Source: JAJYVT01 sp035534455
GTDB taxonomy: Bacteria; Actinomycetota; Acidimicrobiia; Acidimicrobiales; RAAP-2
NCBI GenBank assembly: GCA_035534455.1
Contig: DATLRV010000038.1
Coordinates: 28,665-92,664 of the forward strand
Direction of reading: 5' to 3'
DNA length: 64,000 nt
Shown here: positions 34,574 through 43,145 of the stretch, in pieces
How the letters are laid out: every line of letters begins with the position of its first letter
Position numbering within the stretch: the stretch's first letter is position 1
The notes under the pieces: generated by a model
The model's database searches: none
The model's input: only the letters and a program-made list of their open reading frames with translations
What the model was told of the DNA's origin: nothing
Program-made: the position numbers and the translations under genes

Positions 34574-35065
34574 TCACCTGCCGGAGCTCGGCACCTCCTC
34601 GATGGCGTGACGGCGACCTACCGGGCGCGCCACCTCTCCCTTTCCCTCGTCCCCCGCCCCGTTCGCCGCCGGGGCAGGTGCGGCGACCGAAGCCTCGGCC
34701 CCCCCGGGTGTCCCGTTGCCGGAGGACGGTCTTGTTCCCTGGTCCTGTGCGTCGAGCAGTGACTGGATGTCGTCTTCGGACCCGAAGTTGATCACGCCGT
34801 AGAAGTCCTGCAGGTAGGCGAGGTCGGCCGCGAACAGCCCCTCGATCTCGTGGCGCGTGACCATCGGCAGGGAACCGAGGGACCGGACCACACGGCTCAG
34901 CACCACGATGGTGAGCCGCGGGTCGTCGGCCCCGAGGATCGTCGGGTCGCGCAGCGGCTCGAGCTCGTCCCTGGCCGTCGCGAGGCGCATGACCCCGTGC
35001 CGATGCACGGAGCCACCCTCGTCCACGTAGCCCTTCGGGAGGACGAATTCGTACTCGGTGCGCAC
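34574..35065 (-). CDS. Tail-assembly-chaperone-like CIS protein
   Basis: 163 aa from GTG 35065. TEYEFVLPKGYVDEGGSVHRHGVMRLATARDELEPLRDP, then LTIVVLSRVVRSLGSLPMV and EGLFAADLAYLQDFYG, is the conserved CIS/phage tail-assembly protein pattern (gp41/gpE-like). The last 55 residues are a Gly/Ala/Glu low-complexity tail. No ATG is nearby, and the GTG begins the conserved part; upstream codons lie between the genes and in the shadow of the tube gene, with no start before 35266. It lies 16 bp from the tube stop. Confidence 0.82.
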   Translation of the reverse strand: MRTEYEFVLPKGYVDEGGSVHRHGVMRLATARDELEPLRDPTILGADDPRLTIVVLSRVVRSLGSLPMVTRHEIEGLFAADLAYLQDFYGVINFGSEDDIQSLLDAQDQGTRPSSGNGTPGGAEASVAAPAPAANGAGDEGKGEVARPVGRRHAIEEVPSSGR

Positions 35066-35081
35066 CGGCCCGCTCGTCTCG

Positions 35082-35561
35082 CTACTTGACGCGGAGCAGG
35101 GTCTCGTACTGGAGGGTGATCGTCTCGTGGATCGGGTCGTTCTTGGTGACGTCGTAGCCCTCGGCCTCGATCTTGGACGGCCACGCCTCGGTGAAGTTCC
35201 ACCGGGAGACTTCGGTAAGGGACGTGTCGTAGCCGACCACCGACCCGGTCCTGCGGTCCGTCGCACGCGTCGCGGCCTTCATCCCTGTGTCGCGGATCGA
35301 GAGGAACCACTTCCAGATCGGGTCGTTGCCGATTGTGTTCGGCTGGATGCGCTTGATCGTCAACTCGCCCGCGAGCTTGGGCTTCGCGAGGGTCTTGTGC
35401 TGGACGAGCACGCCCTTTGTGGTGCGCTGGGTGAACTCGTTGATGTCCAGCTCCATCCTCATCCCGTCGACCGAGGTGACGTTCGACACCGTCTCTGTCG
35501 AGACCTCGAGGAAGAAGTTGGTAGCTACGAGCGGGTCGGACTTGGTCAGATTCATTGCCAT
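35082..35561 (-). CDS. Main tube protein (Afp1-type, T4 gp19 fold)
   Basis: 159 aa. LVATNFFLEVSTETVSNVTSVDGMRMELDINEFTQRT, then HKTLAKPKLAGELTIKRIQP and WFLSIRDTG, identifies the inner tube (Hcp-like) protein of contractile systems. It follows the sheath by 55 bp, the classical sheath-tube pair that is usually the most expressed part. ATG at 35561, with a second in-frame Met two codons later. Confidence 0.94.
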   Translation of the reverse strand: MAMNLTKSDPLVATNFFLEVSTETVSNVTSVDGMRMELDINEFTQRTTKGVLVQHKTLAKPKLAGELTIKRIQPNTIGNDPIWKWFLSIRDTGMKAATRATDRRTGSVVGYDTSLTEVSRWNFTEAWPSKIEAEGYDVTKNDPIHETITLQYETLLRVK

Positions 35562-35616
35562 GGTGAGGACTCCTTATCGAACGAACAGAGAAAGAACGGG
35601 AGCAACGCGCGCCGCG

Positions 35617-37197
35617 TCAGGCGGCGACCTGCTTCTGCTGGCTGATGCGGAAGATGACGAACTCGGCCGGCTTCACCGGGGCGATCCCGACCTCCACGAC
35701 GAGCTTCCCCTCGTCGATGGACTCGGGCGGATTCGTCTCCTCGTCGCACTTCACGTAGAAGGCCTGGCTCGCAGAGGTGCCGAACAACGCCCCTGTCTTC
35801 CACAGCCCGGTCAGGAACGCGTTGATCGTGCGCTTCACGCCCTCCCATAGGCTGATGTCGTTCGGCTCGAAGACGGTCCACTGGGTCCCGTCCAGGATCG
35901 TGGTCTCCACCATGTTGAAGAGCCGCCGCACGTTCACGTAGCGCCAGTCGCTGTCCGACGACATCGTGCGCGCGCCCCAGACCCGGATCCCCCGGGTGCC
36001 GAACGGCCGGATGCAGTTGATCCCGATCGGGTTGAGCAGTGCCTGCTCGTTCTTGGTGATCGGCCGCTCGACGTCGAGGCAGCCGCGGATCGTGTCGTTG
36101 GCCGGGGCCTTCCACACGCCGCGGGTCTCGTCGGTGCGCGCCCACACCCCGGCGATGTGGCCGGACGGCGGGACGAACACCTCGCGGTTGCCGTTGCTCG
36201 CGGCCGGGTTCTCGACCTTGATCCAGGGGTAGTACATCGCCGCGAAGGCGGAGTCGTACATCGCGACGTCGCTGCGCCACTCCTTGATCTGCTGAGGGTT
36301 CATCCCCGGGGGCGCGTCCAGGATCGCCATCCGGTTGCCCTGCAGCTCGCAGTGGGAGATGAGCGCCGTCTGCACCTGCTTCCACAGGCCGAGGTCGACC
36401 GTCCCGTCCTCCTTCTGGGCCGCCGTGATCAGGTCGGGGACGATCACCATGGTGACCTCGTCGGCGATCGTGAGGCCGTTGATGCCGGTACGCGCCGACT
36501 CGGACCCGGCGAACTTCCGGCCCGAGACCGGCACCGACACCGGGGCCGCCGGCACCAGCGGGTACGTGCCGGGCTTGAGCACGTCCATCACCGCGGAGAG
36601 GTCGACGTCCTTGGCGAGGTCGAGCTTCACCTTGATCCGCGTGGACTCGGCGTTGACGACGGTCTCGACGTTGCGGTCGCCCGGGGTGACGGTCAGTCCG
36701 GAGAACGACTCGACCCCCTTCCCGCCATCGAGCACCGTGAGGTTGAAGGGGGACGGCTCGCCGGAGTCGGCCGCGTCCTCGCCGGCGTCGACCGCCTCGA
36801 CGGACACCGTGAGGTTCGCACCGGGCTCGATGCTCGAGACCGACAGAGGGCTGCCGAGGGCGCGGTCCGCAGCCGGCAGCGCCGCCTGAGCGGGCTCGCT
36901 CGCGGGCGCCGTGTTCGGGATCCGCACGACGTACGCGATCGTCCCGCCGTTCTGGAAGTAGCCGTACACCGACAGCGGCAGCATGCAGCCGGGTGCGAAC
37001 CCACCGTACAGCTGCTCGTACTGCGTCCAGCTCGTGACGAGCCTGGGCTTGACCCCGTCGGGGTCCGCCGGGTCGTCAGCGGGCGCCCGCTCCGTGAACC
37101 CGACGAACGCGGCGATCGCCGTCGCTGCCGCCGTCAGGCTCTTCTGGGAGGAGGGTACCTCCTCGACATAAACACCGGGTGCTGCATAGGTGGGCAC
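35617..37197 (-). CDS. Contractile tail sheath protein (Afp2-type)
   Basis: 526 aa. The N-terminus TYAAPGVYVEEVPSSQKSL with AIAAFVGFTERAP, then a middle domain, and the C-terminal RPFGTRGIRVWGARTMSSDSDWRYVNVRR, FNMVETTI, LWEGVKRTINAFL, are standard sheath features. The C-terminal arm is closed by a VKPAEFVIFRISQQ strand used for subunit linking. GTG at 37197 follows a GGAGGGGG ribosome site by 8 nt. It is the first gene of the structural operon. Only one sheath gene is present, unlike three in Afp. Confidence 0.96.
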   Translation of the reverse strand: MPTYAAPGVYVEEVPSSQKSLTAAATAIAAFVGFTERAPADDPADPDGVKPRLVTSWTQYEQLYGGFAPGCMLPLSVYGYFQNGGTIAYVVRIPNTAPASEPAQAALPAADRALGSPLSVSSIEPGANLTVSVEAVDAGEDAADSGEPSPFNLTVLDGGKGVESFSGLTVTPGDRNVETVVNAESTRIKVKLDLAKDVDLSAVMDVLKPGTYPLVPAAPVSVPVSGRKFAGSESARTGINGLTIADEVTMVIVPDLITAAQKEDGTVDLGLWKQVQTALISHCELQGNRMAILDAPPGMNPQQIKEWRSDVAMYDSAFAAMYYPWIKVENPAASNGNREVFVPPSGHIAGVWARTDETRGVWKAPANDTIRGCLDVERPITKNEQALLNPIGINCIRPFGTRGIRVWGARTMSSDSDWRYVNVRRLFNMVETTILDGTQWTVFEPNDISLWEGVKRTINAFLTGLWKTGALFGTSASQAFYVKCDEETNPPESIDEGKLVVEVGIAPVKPAEFVIFRISQQKQVAA

Positions 37198-37401
37198 AGT
37201 CCCAACCCCCTCCTCGTCGCGGACCGACTACGTCGCTGCAGGAGGAGGACCGCACATTCCACCCCCCCTCCGGTGCAGTGGGCCGCACCATAGTCAAAAA
37301 CGGCCCGCGGGGCTAGTGCTTTCGCGCGAGAAATCATCGGCACCTCGGCTCGCGCCGGACGGCTCGGCTCGATCACCGTCTGGTCCGCGGCACCGGGCCG
37401 C
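37198..37401. promoter_or_regulatory. Leader/promoter region of the CIS structural operon
   Basis: 204 bp between the PAAR-like stop and the sheath start. It must contain the structural operon promoter unless transcription comes from upstream. On the minus strand a TTTTTGAC run lies at about 37289-37296, followed by TATGGT-like sequence, but the spacing is not a standard 17 bp, so I make no firm box call. Confidence 0.35.
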
Positions 37402-37791
37402 TCACTCCAGGGTCTTGGTCGAGCCCGGGTTCAGGATCTGGACGACCCCGCCGTACGCGCACACGCAGGTCGAGCCCATGGTGAGCGCGGGCTTGCCCCC
37501 GAGCAGGGTCGTCGGGGACCCGGGCACCCAGGGCGTGAGGAGCGGCACGCACGGCATCGGCGTGAGCACGCCGAGCGCGGCCGACGTCGCCGCCGCCACC
37601 TCGGGATTCGCCAGGCTCGTGCACATCCCGAAGGTGGGGATGTTGGCCACCGTGCAACAGGTCACGTCCGCGGCCGGGCGGCTCTCGACCATGACCTGGC
37701 TCGCGGGCAGGACGACGAGCGAGGCGGGCGCCATCCCGAAACTGCATTGGACCAGTGCGCCTTCGACCACTGCCGGCAGCGGCATCGCCAT
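37402..37791 (-). CDS. DUF4280 PAAR-like spike-tip protein
   Basis: 129 aa. LPAVVEGALVQCSFG, then CCTVANIPTFGMCTSLANP and PGSPTTLLGGKPALTMGSTCVCAYGG are the features of DUF4280, a PAAR-like family capping VgrG spikes. Several Cys may bind a metal at the tip. It lies upstream of, and in the same direction as, the sheath operon but separated by 204 bp, so it may have its own promoter. Tip position makes it the first part to meet the target membrane. Confidence 0.88.
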   Translation of the reverse strand: MAMPLPAVVEGALVQCSFGMAPASLVVLPASQVMVESRPAADVTCCTVANIPTFGMCTSLANPEVAAATSAALGVLTPMPCVPLLTPWVPGSPTTLLGGKPALTMGSTCVCAYGGVVQILNPGSTKTLE

Positions 37792-37927
37792 CCCCTCCCC
37801 TCGGGCTCCGTCGCGACGGGAGCGGACGCGCGGGCTCGGGCGACATTATCCCGCCGGCTGTGCCGGGGCTCCGAGCTCGGGCTCGCTCGGGGGAGGGCGG
37901 GGGGATTCGGCGGGACGGGGTGGTCCG

Positions 37928-40204
37928 TCAGCGGGTGGTGGTCGACGTGGTCGTCGTGGTCGTCGTGGTCGTCGTGGTCGACGTGGTCGTCGTGCCCGAC
38001 GTGCCCGCTGTCGGCGAGGTGGTCGTGGTGGTCGGTGCTGCCCCACCGGTCCCATCCACTCCAACTGTTCCGCCGGTGCGCGATGTTCGCGATGTTCGCG
38101 ATGTTCGCGATGTTCGCGATGTTGCGGCCCCTGCCGGCGATGTGGAGGCTCCGGTCGGTGTGCCACCTCCGGCCGGGCTCCCCGCGGATCCCGAGCCTTC
38201 CACCGTCGCTCCCTGCGGCACGACGAACGCCCAGGTCCCACTCGTGCAGTCGTTCGCCGCGCTCGCGCGGACGAGGTACGCGCTGGTCCCGTCGATCTGG
38301 ACGACCGGCAGCGACGGTCCCTCGGCCAGGCACGCGACCGACGTGCCCGGCGCGGTGAATGCGCCCAGCGACCCCGCTGCCGTCGTGCCCGTCGGGGCGA
38401 CGCCCGGCCACGGGACGAGCGACACCCGGACGCCGTCGTAGAAGCCGTTCGCCGCGGGCAGCGCCGCCGCGGCGCCGGGCGCGCGAGCTGTGCCGAAGGC
38501 GCTCGCCGCTGGTTGGGTCCCGACGGCGCCGGACGGGACGGGCGACGCCGAGGCGCCTCCGGGGACGCCCCACTTGGGCAGCGGACCGCGCCACACGGTG
38601 ACCGGGCCGTCGGGCGGCTGCGGTCCGAGGGCGGTTCCGGTGATCGCTGCCTGCTGGTCACCGGTCCCGACCGCCATCCCGAGCGCCCAGAGGCCGACGC
38701 CGCGCAGACCGGCGTCGCGCACGAGCTGGGCTTTCGCCGCGAGCGACGCGGGGTCGTCAAACCACACCTGGTGCCATTGGTGCCCAACGCGGTACACGGC
38801 CCACGGACCGCCGGTGAGCGGATCCCAGTACACGGTGTCCGCCGGCGAGATCTGGTCGTCGGCGACGGGGGTGGGCGGACCGGTCGCCGGGTCGCCGGCT
38901 GTCGGGCCGACCGTGGGCCAGTCCTCCCCGTAGAACGGGACGGCCAGGATGACCTTCGACGCGCCCGCCGCGTCGCTGTAGCTGGTGGCGACCTCTTGGT
39001 CTGTGTAGCTCGACCCAGCGGCCGGCGCTGTCGGGCCCGCGGCGAACGTTGCACCCATGTCGTAGTCCATGACCACCACGGCGTCGACGTAGGGCGCCAT
39101 CCCGGCGACGTCGTAGAAGCCCCTGGGGTCCGATGCGGACGACGCGTAGGTGTCGACGGTGAACTGCCACGACGGGTCCGCGCCGTGGACAGCCTGCGAC
39201 ACGGTCGCGACCAGCTCGTCGAGACCGGTCCGGTCTGTCGGCCCGTTGCCTTCGAAGTCCAGGTTCACCCCGTCGAGGTTCTTCGCGCGCACGAGGCGCA
39301 CCAGCGTCTGGGCGAGCGTCGCCTGGGCGGCGGGGTCGTGGGTCAGCGCGTCAAGGGTGGCCTGGTCGAAGCACGTCGCCGAGAGGACCACGCGCGCGCC
39401 GCCGGCGTGCGCCTGCGTCACCAGGTCGGCGAGCGCTTGGCTCTCGTAGCCGACCCATCCCGGGTTCGACGGGGACTCGTCGACGGTGCCGTCGGCGTTC
39501 ACGTCGAGACTGAAGTAGGCGACCGTGGTGAGCGACGACAGGTCGACGCTCTGGGGCGCCGGGAGCGTCCAGTAGGGGAGGAACCCGAACGCCTCGTGCG
39601 CGGCCAGGGGCGCGGCGGCGACGGAGGGGGGCGCCGGCGCGGGCGCGGTCGTCGCTTTCGGCAGGCGGAGCTTGGACCCGCCGACGTCGGTCGCGAGCAT
39701 GCCGTTCGCCCGATGACCCGAGGGGGCGTGCGCGTCCGGGGCGCCGAGGAGCGCGGGCGCCGCACCGGCCGTCCCTCCGACAATGGCGAGGCAAGCGGCG
39801 GCGACGGCGACCCGGCGCGGCCGGACGCGCCGGCGACGTGCGGCCCTGGCGGCGAGACGACTGCCCGAGAGTTGGGCCGCCCTCAGTCCGGACAGGAAGG
39901 CTCCGAGCATCCCGGCGTCGACGAGCACGAGGAACGGCGCGGCATGGGCCCTGATCGTGAGGACCTGGCGGGTACCGCCGTCGCCGTCGGGAGCGACGCC
40001 GTCCGCGTCCCACCCGTCGACCTCCGGCCACGTCCACCGCCGAACGCCCCGGCCTTGGTGGTCCGTCAGCGTGAGGCCGAGCTCGTCCGCGTGGAGCGAC
40101 ATGCCGCGCATCGCTCCGATCCCCGAGGCGGCCGAACCCGTGATCGGGCGGGCGTCGGAGAGCTCCGCGCGGACTACCGGACCACGACCCCTCCCACCCG
40201 ACAT
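37928..40204 (-). CDS. Membrane-anchored GH18-like glycosidase with Thr-rich tail
   Basis: 758 aa. Residues about 1-125 look like a cytosolic domain, followed by RRRVRPRR and one hydrophobic segment VAVAAACLAIVGGTAG, so N-in with the rest outside. The GH18 chitinase-like domain (about 195-510) keeps the catalytic pattern DGVNLDFEG with its Glu, and late VYWDPLTGGPW and GLWALG elements. The C-terminal region is linker plus a small domain, a TSR x5 stretch from a 9-bp DNA repeat, and a poly-Thr end. Substrate could be peptidoglycan-like glycans. ATG at 40204; other Met at 40111 and 40102. Next to the CIS tip gene, but separate by 136 bp. Confidence 0.82.
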   Translation of the reverse strand: MSGGRGRGPVVRAELSDARPITGSAASGIGAMRGMSLHADELGLTLTDHQGRGVRRWTWPEVDGWDADGVAPDGDGGTRQVLTIRAHAAPFLVLVDAGMLGAFLSGLRAAQLSGSRLAARAARRRRVRPRRVAVAAACLAIVGGTAGAAPALLGAPDAHAPSGHRANGMLATDVGGSKLRLPKATTAPAPAPPSVAAAPLAAHEAFGFLPYWTLPAPQSVDLSSLTTVAYFSLDVNADGTVDESPSNPGWVGYESQALADLVTQAHAGGARVVLSATCFDQATLDALTHDPAAQATLAQTLVRLVRAKNLDGVNLDFEGNGPTDRTGLDELVATVSQAVHGADPSWQFTVDTYASSASDPRGFYDVAGMAPYVDAVVVMDYDMGATFAAGPTAPAAGSSYTDQEVATSYSDAAGASKVILAVPFYGEDWPTVGPTAGDPATGPPTPVADDQISPADTVYWDPLTGGPWAVYRVGHQWHQVWFDDPASLAAKAQLVRDAGLRGVGLWALGMAVGTGDQQAAITGTALGPQPPDGPVTVWRGPLPKWGVPGGASASPVPSGAVGTQPAASAFGTARAPGAAAALPAANGFYDGVRVSLVPWPGVAPTGTTAAGSLGAFTAPGTSVACLAEGPSLPVVQIDGTSAYLVRASAANDCTSGTWAFVVPQGATVEGSGSAGSPAGGGTPTGASTSPAGAATSRTSRTSRTSRTSRTGGTVGVDGTGGAAPTTTTTSPTAGTSGTTTTSTTTTTTTTTTTSTTTR
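38080..38124 (-). repeat. Five 9-bp repeats inside the GH18-like gene
   Basis: GCGATGTTC at 38080-38115 four times, then GCGATGTTG (38116-38124). On the minus strand they encode TSR/SRT triplets. A period of 9 keeps the frame. Confidence 0.9.
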
Positions 40205-40272
40205 CGCGTTCGAGGGTAGTCCAGGACCGGTCTCCTGCACAGGCCGCCGGGCACTCCTTTTGGGGGCGCGTT

Positions 40273-40278
40273 TACGCT
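40273..40278 (+). promoter_or_regulatory. -10 element TACGCT of the DUF885 gene (leaderless type)
   Basis: TACGCT ends 6 nt before the ATG at 40285, so transcription would start at or next to the start codon, with no ribosome site. No good -35 is visible. Confidence 0.45.
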
Positions 40279-40284
40279 GCGCGC

Positions 40285-41970
40285 ATGCCTGCCGACGACC
40301 TTGCCTCGACGCTGCTCGGCGTGCTGCTCACCTCGCACCCGCTCGACGCGTCGATCCTCGGGCTCACCGGGTACGACGACAAGCTCCCGGACCTGAGCAG
40401 CGAGGCGCAGGACGAGGAGGTCGCCGCGCTGCGCCGCGTGGCGGCGGACGCCGCTCGTCTCGGGGACGCGGTCGACGAGGTGGAGCGACAGACCGCGGAC
40501 CTCGTGCGCACCAGCGCCGGCGCCCGGGCCGACGCCGCGGCGGTGCCGATCGTGGAGTTCACGGTGGCGGACTTCCACAGCGCACCGGTGACCGAGGTGC
40601 TCATGATGCTGACGAAGGTGCCCCTCGACACCGCCGCGCGGAAGGACGCCTACCTGGCCCGGCTCGAGGGCCTCGGCGGCGTGCTGGAACGGGCCCTCGA
40701 GCGGCACCTCGCCGGGGTCGGCGCAGGGCGGCTCCCGGTCCGCCGGCTCGTGCGGGCAGCGGTCGCGCAGCTCGACGCCTTCCTGGCCGATCCCGAGCTC
40801 GGCGGCATCCGCCGAGCGACGGCCGCCGACGGGGAGTTCGTCGATCGGCTGGACCGCACGCTCGAGGCGACCGTGCGGCCGGCGCTCGGCGCGTACCGAG
40901 ACGCGCTGTCGTCACGGCTCGTCGACGCCGGCCGGGACGACGACCACTGCGGGCTCCGCCACCTCCCCGACGGCGACGTCATGTACGCCGCGCTCACGCG
41001 GCTCCACACGTCGACCGACCGCACGCCCGGCGAGCTCCACGACATGGGCGTCGAGATCGTCGAGCGGGTCAACGACGAATACCGGCAACTCGGCGGCCGT
41101 TTGTGGGGCCTGACCGATCTCGGCGCGGTCATCGAGCGGCTCCGTGACGACCCGTCGCTGCGCTACGAGGACGCTGAGCAGATCCTTTCCGACGCTCGGA
41201 CGGTCGTGGCGAGAGCCGAGGAGGCGGCGCCGGCGTGGTTCGGCGAGCTCCCGGCGACGTCGTGCAAGGTCGAGCCGGTGCCCGCGGTGGAGGAGGCCGG
41301 GAGCGCCCCCGCCTACTACCTCCCGCCGGCGCTCGACGGCTCCCGCGACGGGACCTACTTCGTCAACACCTCGCGGGCGACCGAGCGGTCGCGCGCCGAC
41401 GCCGAGACGATCGCCTTCCACGAGGCTGTCCCCGGTCATCACTTCCAGCTCGCCATCGCACAGAACCAGCCCGGGCTGTCGCTCCCCCGTCGGGTGCTGT
41501 GGGACACCGCGTGTGCCGAGGGTTGGGGGCTCTATGCCGAACGGTTGGCTGACGAGATGGGCCTCTACTCGAGCGACCTCGCGCGCCTCGGCATGCTGAC
41601 CGCCGACATGTGGCGGGCCGGCCGGCTGGTCGTCGACACCGGGATCCACGCGCAGGGCTGGACCCGCGAACGCGCGGTGGAATGGTTCGGCGCGCACACG
41701 CCGCTCCCCGCGGTGGTCATCGAGGCGGAGGTGAACCGCTACATCGCCAACCCCGGCCAGGCGCTCGCCTACATGGTCGGGCGCGTCGAGCTCGTCCGTC
41801 TCCGCCGGGAGGCGACCGAGCGGCTGGGGGCGCGGTTCGACCTCCGCGGCTTCCACGACGTCGTGCTCCGGGCGGGCCCGCTCCCGCTGCCGGCGATGGC
41901 CGGGGTCGTGGAGCGCTGGGCGGCGAAGGTCGGGGAGACGAGGGTCGGGGGACGCCCCGGGCGGGGGTGA
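40285..41970 (+). CDS. DUF885 family metallopeptidase-like protein
   Basis: 561 aa. DUF885 is a family of large helical gluzincin-like proteins, probably zinc carboxypeptidases. The motif HEAVPGHHFQ (HExxxGH) and the downstream CAEGWGLYAERLADEMG are intact. The C-terminus GQALAYMVGRVELVRLRREA also matches. No signal peptide, so cytosolic. It is divergently placed from the GH18-like gene with 80 bp between, and convergent with the TIGR03086 gene. Length is normal. Substrates are not known. Confidence 0.9.
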   Translation: MPADDLASTLLGVLLTSHPLDASILGLTGYDDKLPDLSSEAQDEEVAALRRVAADAARLGDAVDEVERQTADLVRTSAGARADAAAVPIVEFTVADFHSAPVTEVLMMLTKVPLDTAARKDAYLARLEGLGGVLERALERHLAGVGAGRLPVRRLVRAAVAQLDAFLADPELGGIRRATAADGEFVDRLDRTLEATVRPALGAYRDALSSRLVDAGRDDDHCGLRHLPDGDVMYAALTRLHTSTDRTPGELHDMGVEIVERVNDEYRQLGGRLWGLTDLGAVIERLRDDPSLRYEDAEQILSDARTVVARAEEAAPAWFGELPATSCKVEPVPAVEEAGSAPAYYLPPALDGSRDGTYFVNTSRATERSRADAETIAFHEAVPGHHFQLAIAQNQPGLSLPRRVLWDTACAEGWGLYAERLADEMGLYSSDLARLGMLTADMWRAGRLVVDTGIHAQGWTRERAVEWFGAHTPLPAVVIEAEVNRYIANPGQALAYMVGRVELVRLRREATERLGARFDLRGFHDVVLRAGPLPLPAMAGVVERWAAKVGETRVGGRPGRG

Positions 41971-41998
41971 GCTCTTGGCGCCCGGGCGGGGGGGCGTC
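41951..41998. terminator. Hairpin between convergent DUF885 and TIGR03086 genes
   Basis: GACGCCCC (41951-41958) pairs with GGGGCGTC (41991-41998). The loop (32 nt) has an inner CCCGGGC palindrome. The DUF885 TGA lies in the loop and the minus-strand stop overlaps the right arm. Confidence 0.45.
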
Positions 41999-42560
41999 AG
42001 TGTTGCGCCCGTCCCAAGAACGCGGCGAGCCGGTCGCTCGCTGGCGCGTCGGGGTCGCACGGCTGCTCGTCGGCGAAGGGCATGCCCGGCCCGCGGAACT
42101 CCGGACGAACCCGCCCGCGCGACCCGGCGAGGAGCTCCGCCGCCAGTTCCTCGTCGAGGTCGGAGGTCGGCTGCCCGGTCGCCCGGGCGAGATCCCAGGT
42201 ATGCGTCAGCGCGTCGGTCGCCCGCATCCCGATCACCCGGTGTGCCGGCAAGGTGCCGAACGGGAACTCGAAGGTGCGTGTCAGCCCGCCGGGCGCGCTG
42301 AACGAGTCCTGCGCCGCCTTCGCCGACGTCGCGTGCAACGCGACGAGCTGCGCCACGTCCTCGACTGCGGGCGAGTGTGCGGGCGAGTGTGCGGGCGAAC
42401 CCGTTGCGGTCCGCTCGTTGCCGGCGACGACATGGCCGACGAGATCGCGCACCTGCCACTCCGCACACGGCGTCGGCGCGTCGAGCTGGTCGTCGGTGAC
42501 GCCCGAGAGCACGCGTGCGAAGGCATCCTGAGCCCGTTGATGGGCCTCGAGCAGATCCAC
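41997..42560 (-). CDS. TIGR03086-type protein (DinB/mycothiol maleylpyruvate isomerase fold)
   Basis: 187 aa. The N-terminal helix HQRAQDAFARVLSGVTDDQLDAPTPCAEWQVRDLVGHVVAGN is typical of TIGR03086, a DinB-like metal-binding family common in actinobacteria and related to mycothiol-dependent enzymes. The expected His residues in GHVV and in THTWDLARA are present. GTG at 42560, with GGAGGG 6 nt upstream, is preferred to GTG 42578. A 12-bp repeat gives AHSPAHSPA near residue 55. Function not known. Confidence 0.85.
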   Translation of the reverse strand: MDLLEAHQRAQDAFARVLSGVTDDQLDAPTPCAEWQVRDLVGHVVAGNERTATGSPAHSPAHSPAVEDVAQLVALHATSAKAAQDSFSAPGGLTRTFEFPFGTLPAHRVIGMRATDALTHTWDLARATGQPTSDLDEELAAELLAGSRGRVRPEFRGPGMPFADEQPCDPDAPASDRLAAFLGRAQH

Positions 42561-42780
42561 CGTCGTCCCTCCGATCACGCCGCCGCGCCAACTGGGCCGA
42601 GCGGACAGAAGCTACCCGAGGTCCGGGAGTGGGGGGTCCGGGAGTGGGGGGTCCGGTACCCATTCAGGTAGGCCCCCGAGGAGACCCCCGAGGTCGCTCT
42701 TGGGCGAGGCCATCCAGGCTCATACTGTGCACGGTCGACCTCGCGCAGCGTGCGTGGCGGCCCGCCGCAGACTGCGACCT

Positions 42781-42890
42781 GCCGACCGGTGCCGACCGGT
42801 GCCGACCCCTGCCGACCGGTGCCGACCCCTGCCGACCGGTGCCGACCCCTGCCGACCGGTGCCGACCGGTGCCGACCGGTGCCGACCAGG
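42781..42890. repeat. Eleven tandem 10-bp repeats, GCCGACCGGT / GCCGACCCCT
   Basis: Eleven units at 42781-42890 with no interruption: GCCGACC followed by GGT (seven units), CCT (three units) or a final AGG. The 10-bp period is close to one DNA turn, so each unit would face the same side. It lies just before a small plus-strand reading frame. Confidence 0.95.
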
Positions 42891-42895
42891 CACGG

Positions 42896-43120
42896 TTGCT
42901 TGCGAAGCTCATCGAGGACCGGTGGGAGGAGCTCGGCCGCCCCTGGTCGGAACGCGCGATGGCCTACGCACGCGCCTGTGCACGGGACCGTGAAGAGGCG
43001 CACCGCGACGAGTGCTCGGTTCTCGTGCGCCGCACCGGTCTCGACGAGCACGCGATCTGGCAGTGGGGCGCGGCCGAGCGCGTCTCGACGGGGTTGTTGC
43101 TCGTGCGGATCGGCGCGTGA
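42896..43120 (+). CDS. Small hypothetical protein (74 aa) after the 10-bp repeats
   Basis: From TTG 42896: an amphipathic LIEDRWEELGRPWSERAMAYARACARDREEAHRDE, then RTGLDEHAIWQWGAAERVSTGLLLVRIG. The helix-rich pattern and the biased composition support real coding, and similar 'ERVSTGL' endings occur in actinobacterial proteins of unknown role. ATG 42959 is another possible start. The frame is open through the repeats to 42515, but no ATG or GTG lies between, so the repeats are probably upstream of the gene, not in it. No ribosome site is visible. Confidence 0.45.
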   Translation: MLAKLIEDRWEELGRPWSERAMAYARACARDREEAHRDECSVLVRRTGLDEHAIWQWGAAERVSTGLLLVRIGA

Positions 43121-43145
43121 CGCCGCGCGCGTGACGCCGAGGGGG

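Noticed and set aside
37928..38020. Poly-Thr coding tract as a sequencing artefact
   Set aside because: It stays in frame with the GH18-like gene and has mixed ACC/ACG codons, so it reads as a real Thr-rich tail.
42781..42890. CRISPR-like array
   Set aside because: Units are 10 bp, contiguous, with no spacers and no cas genes.
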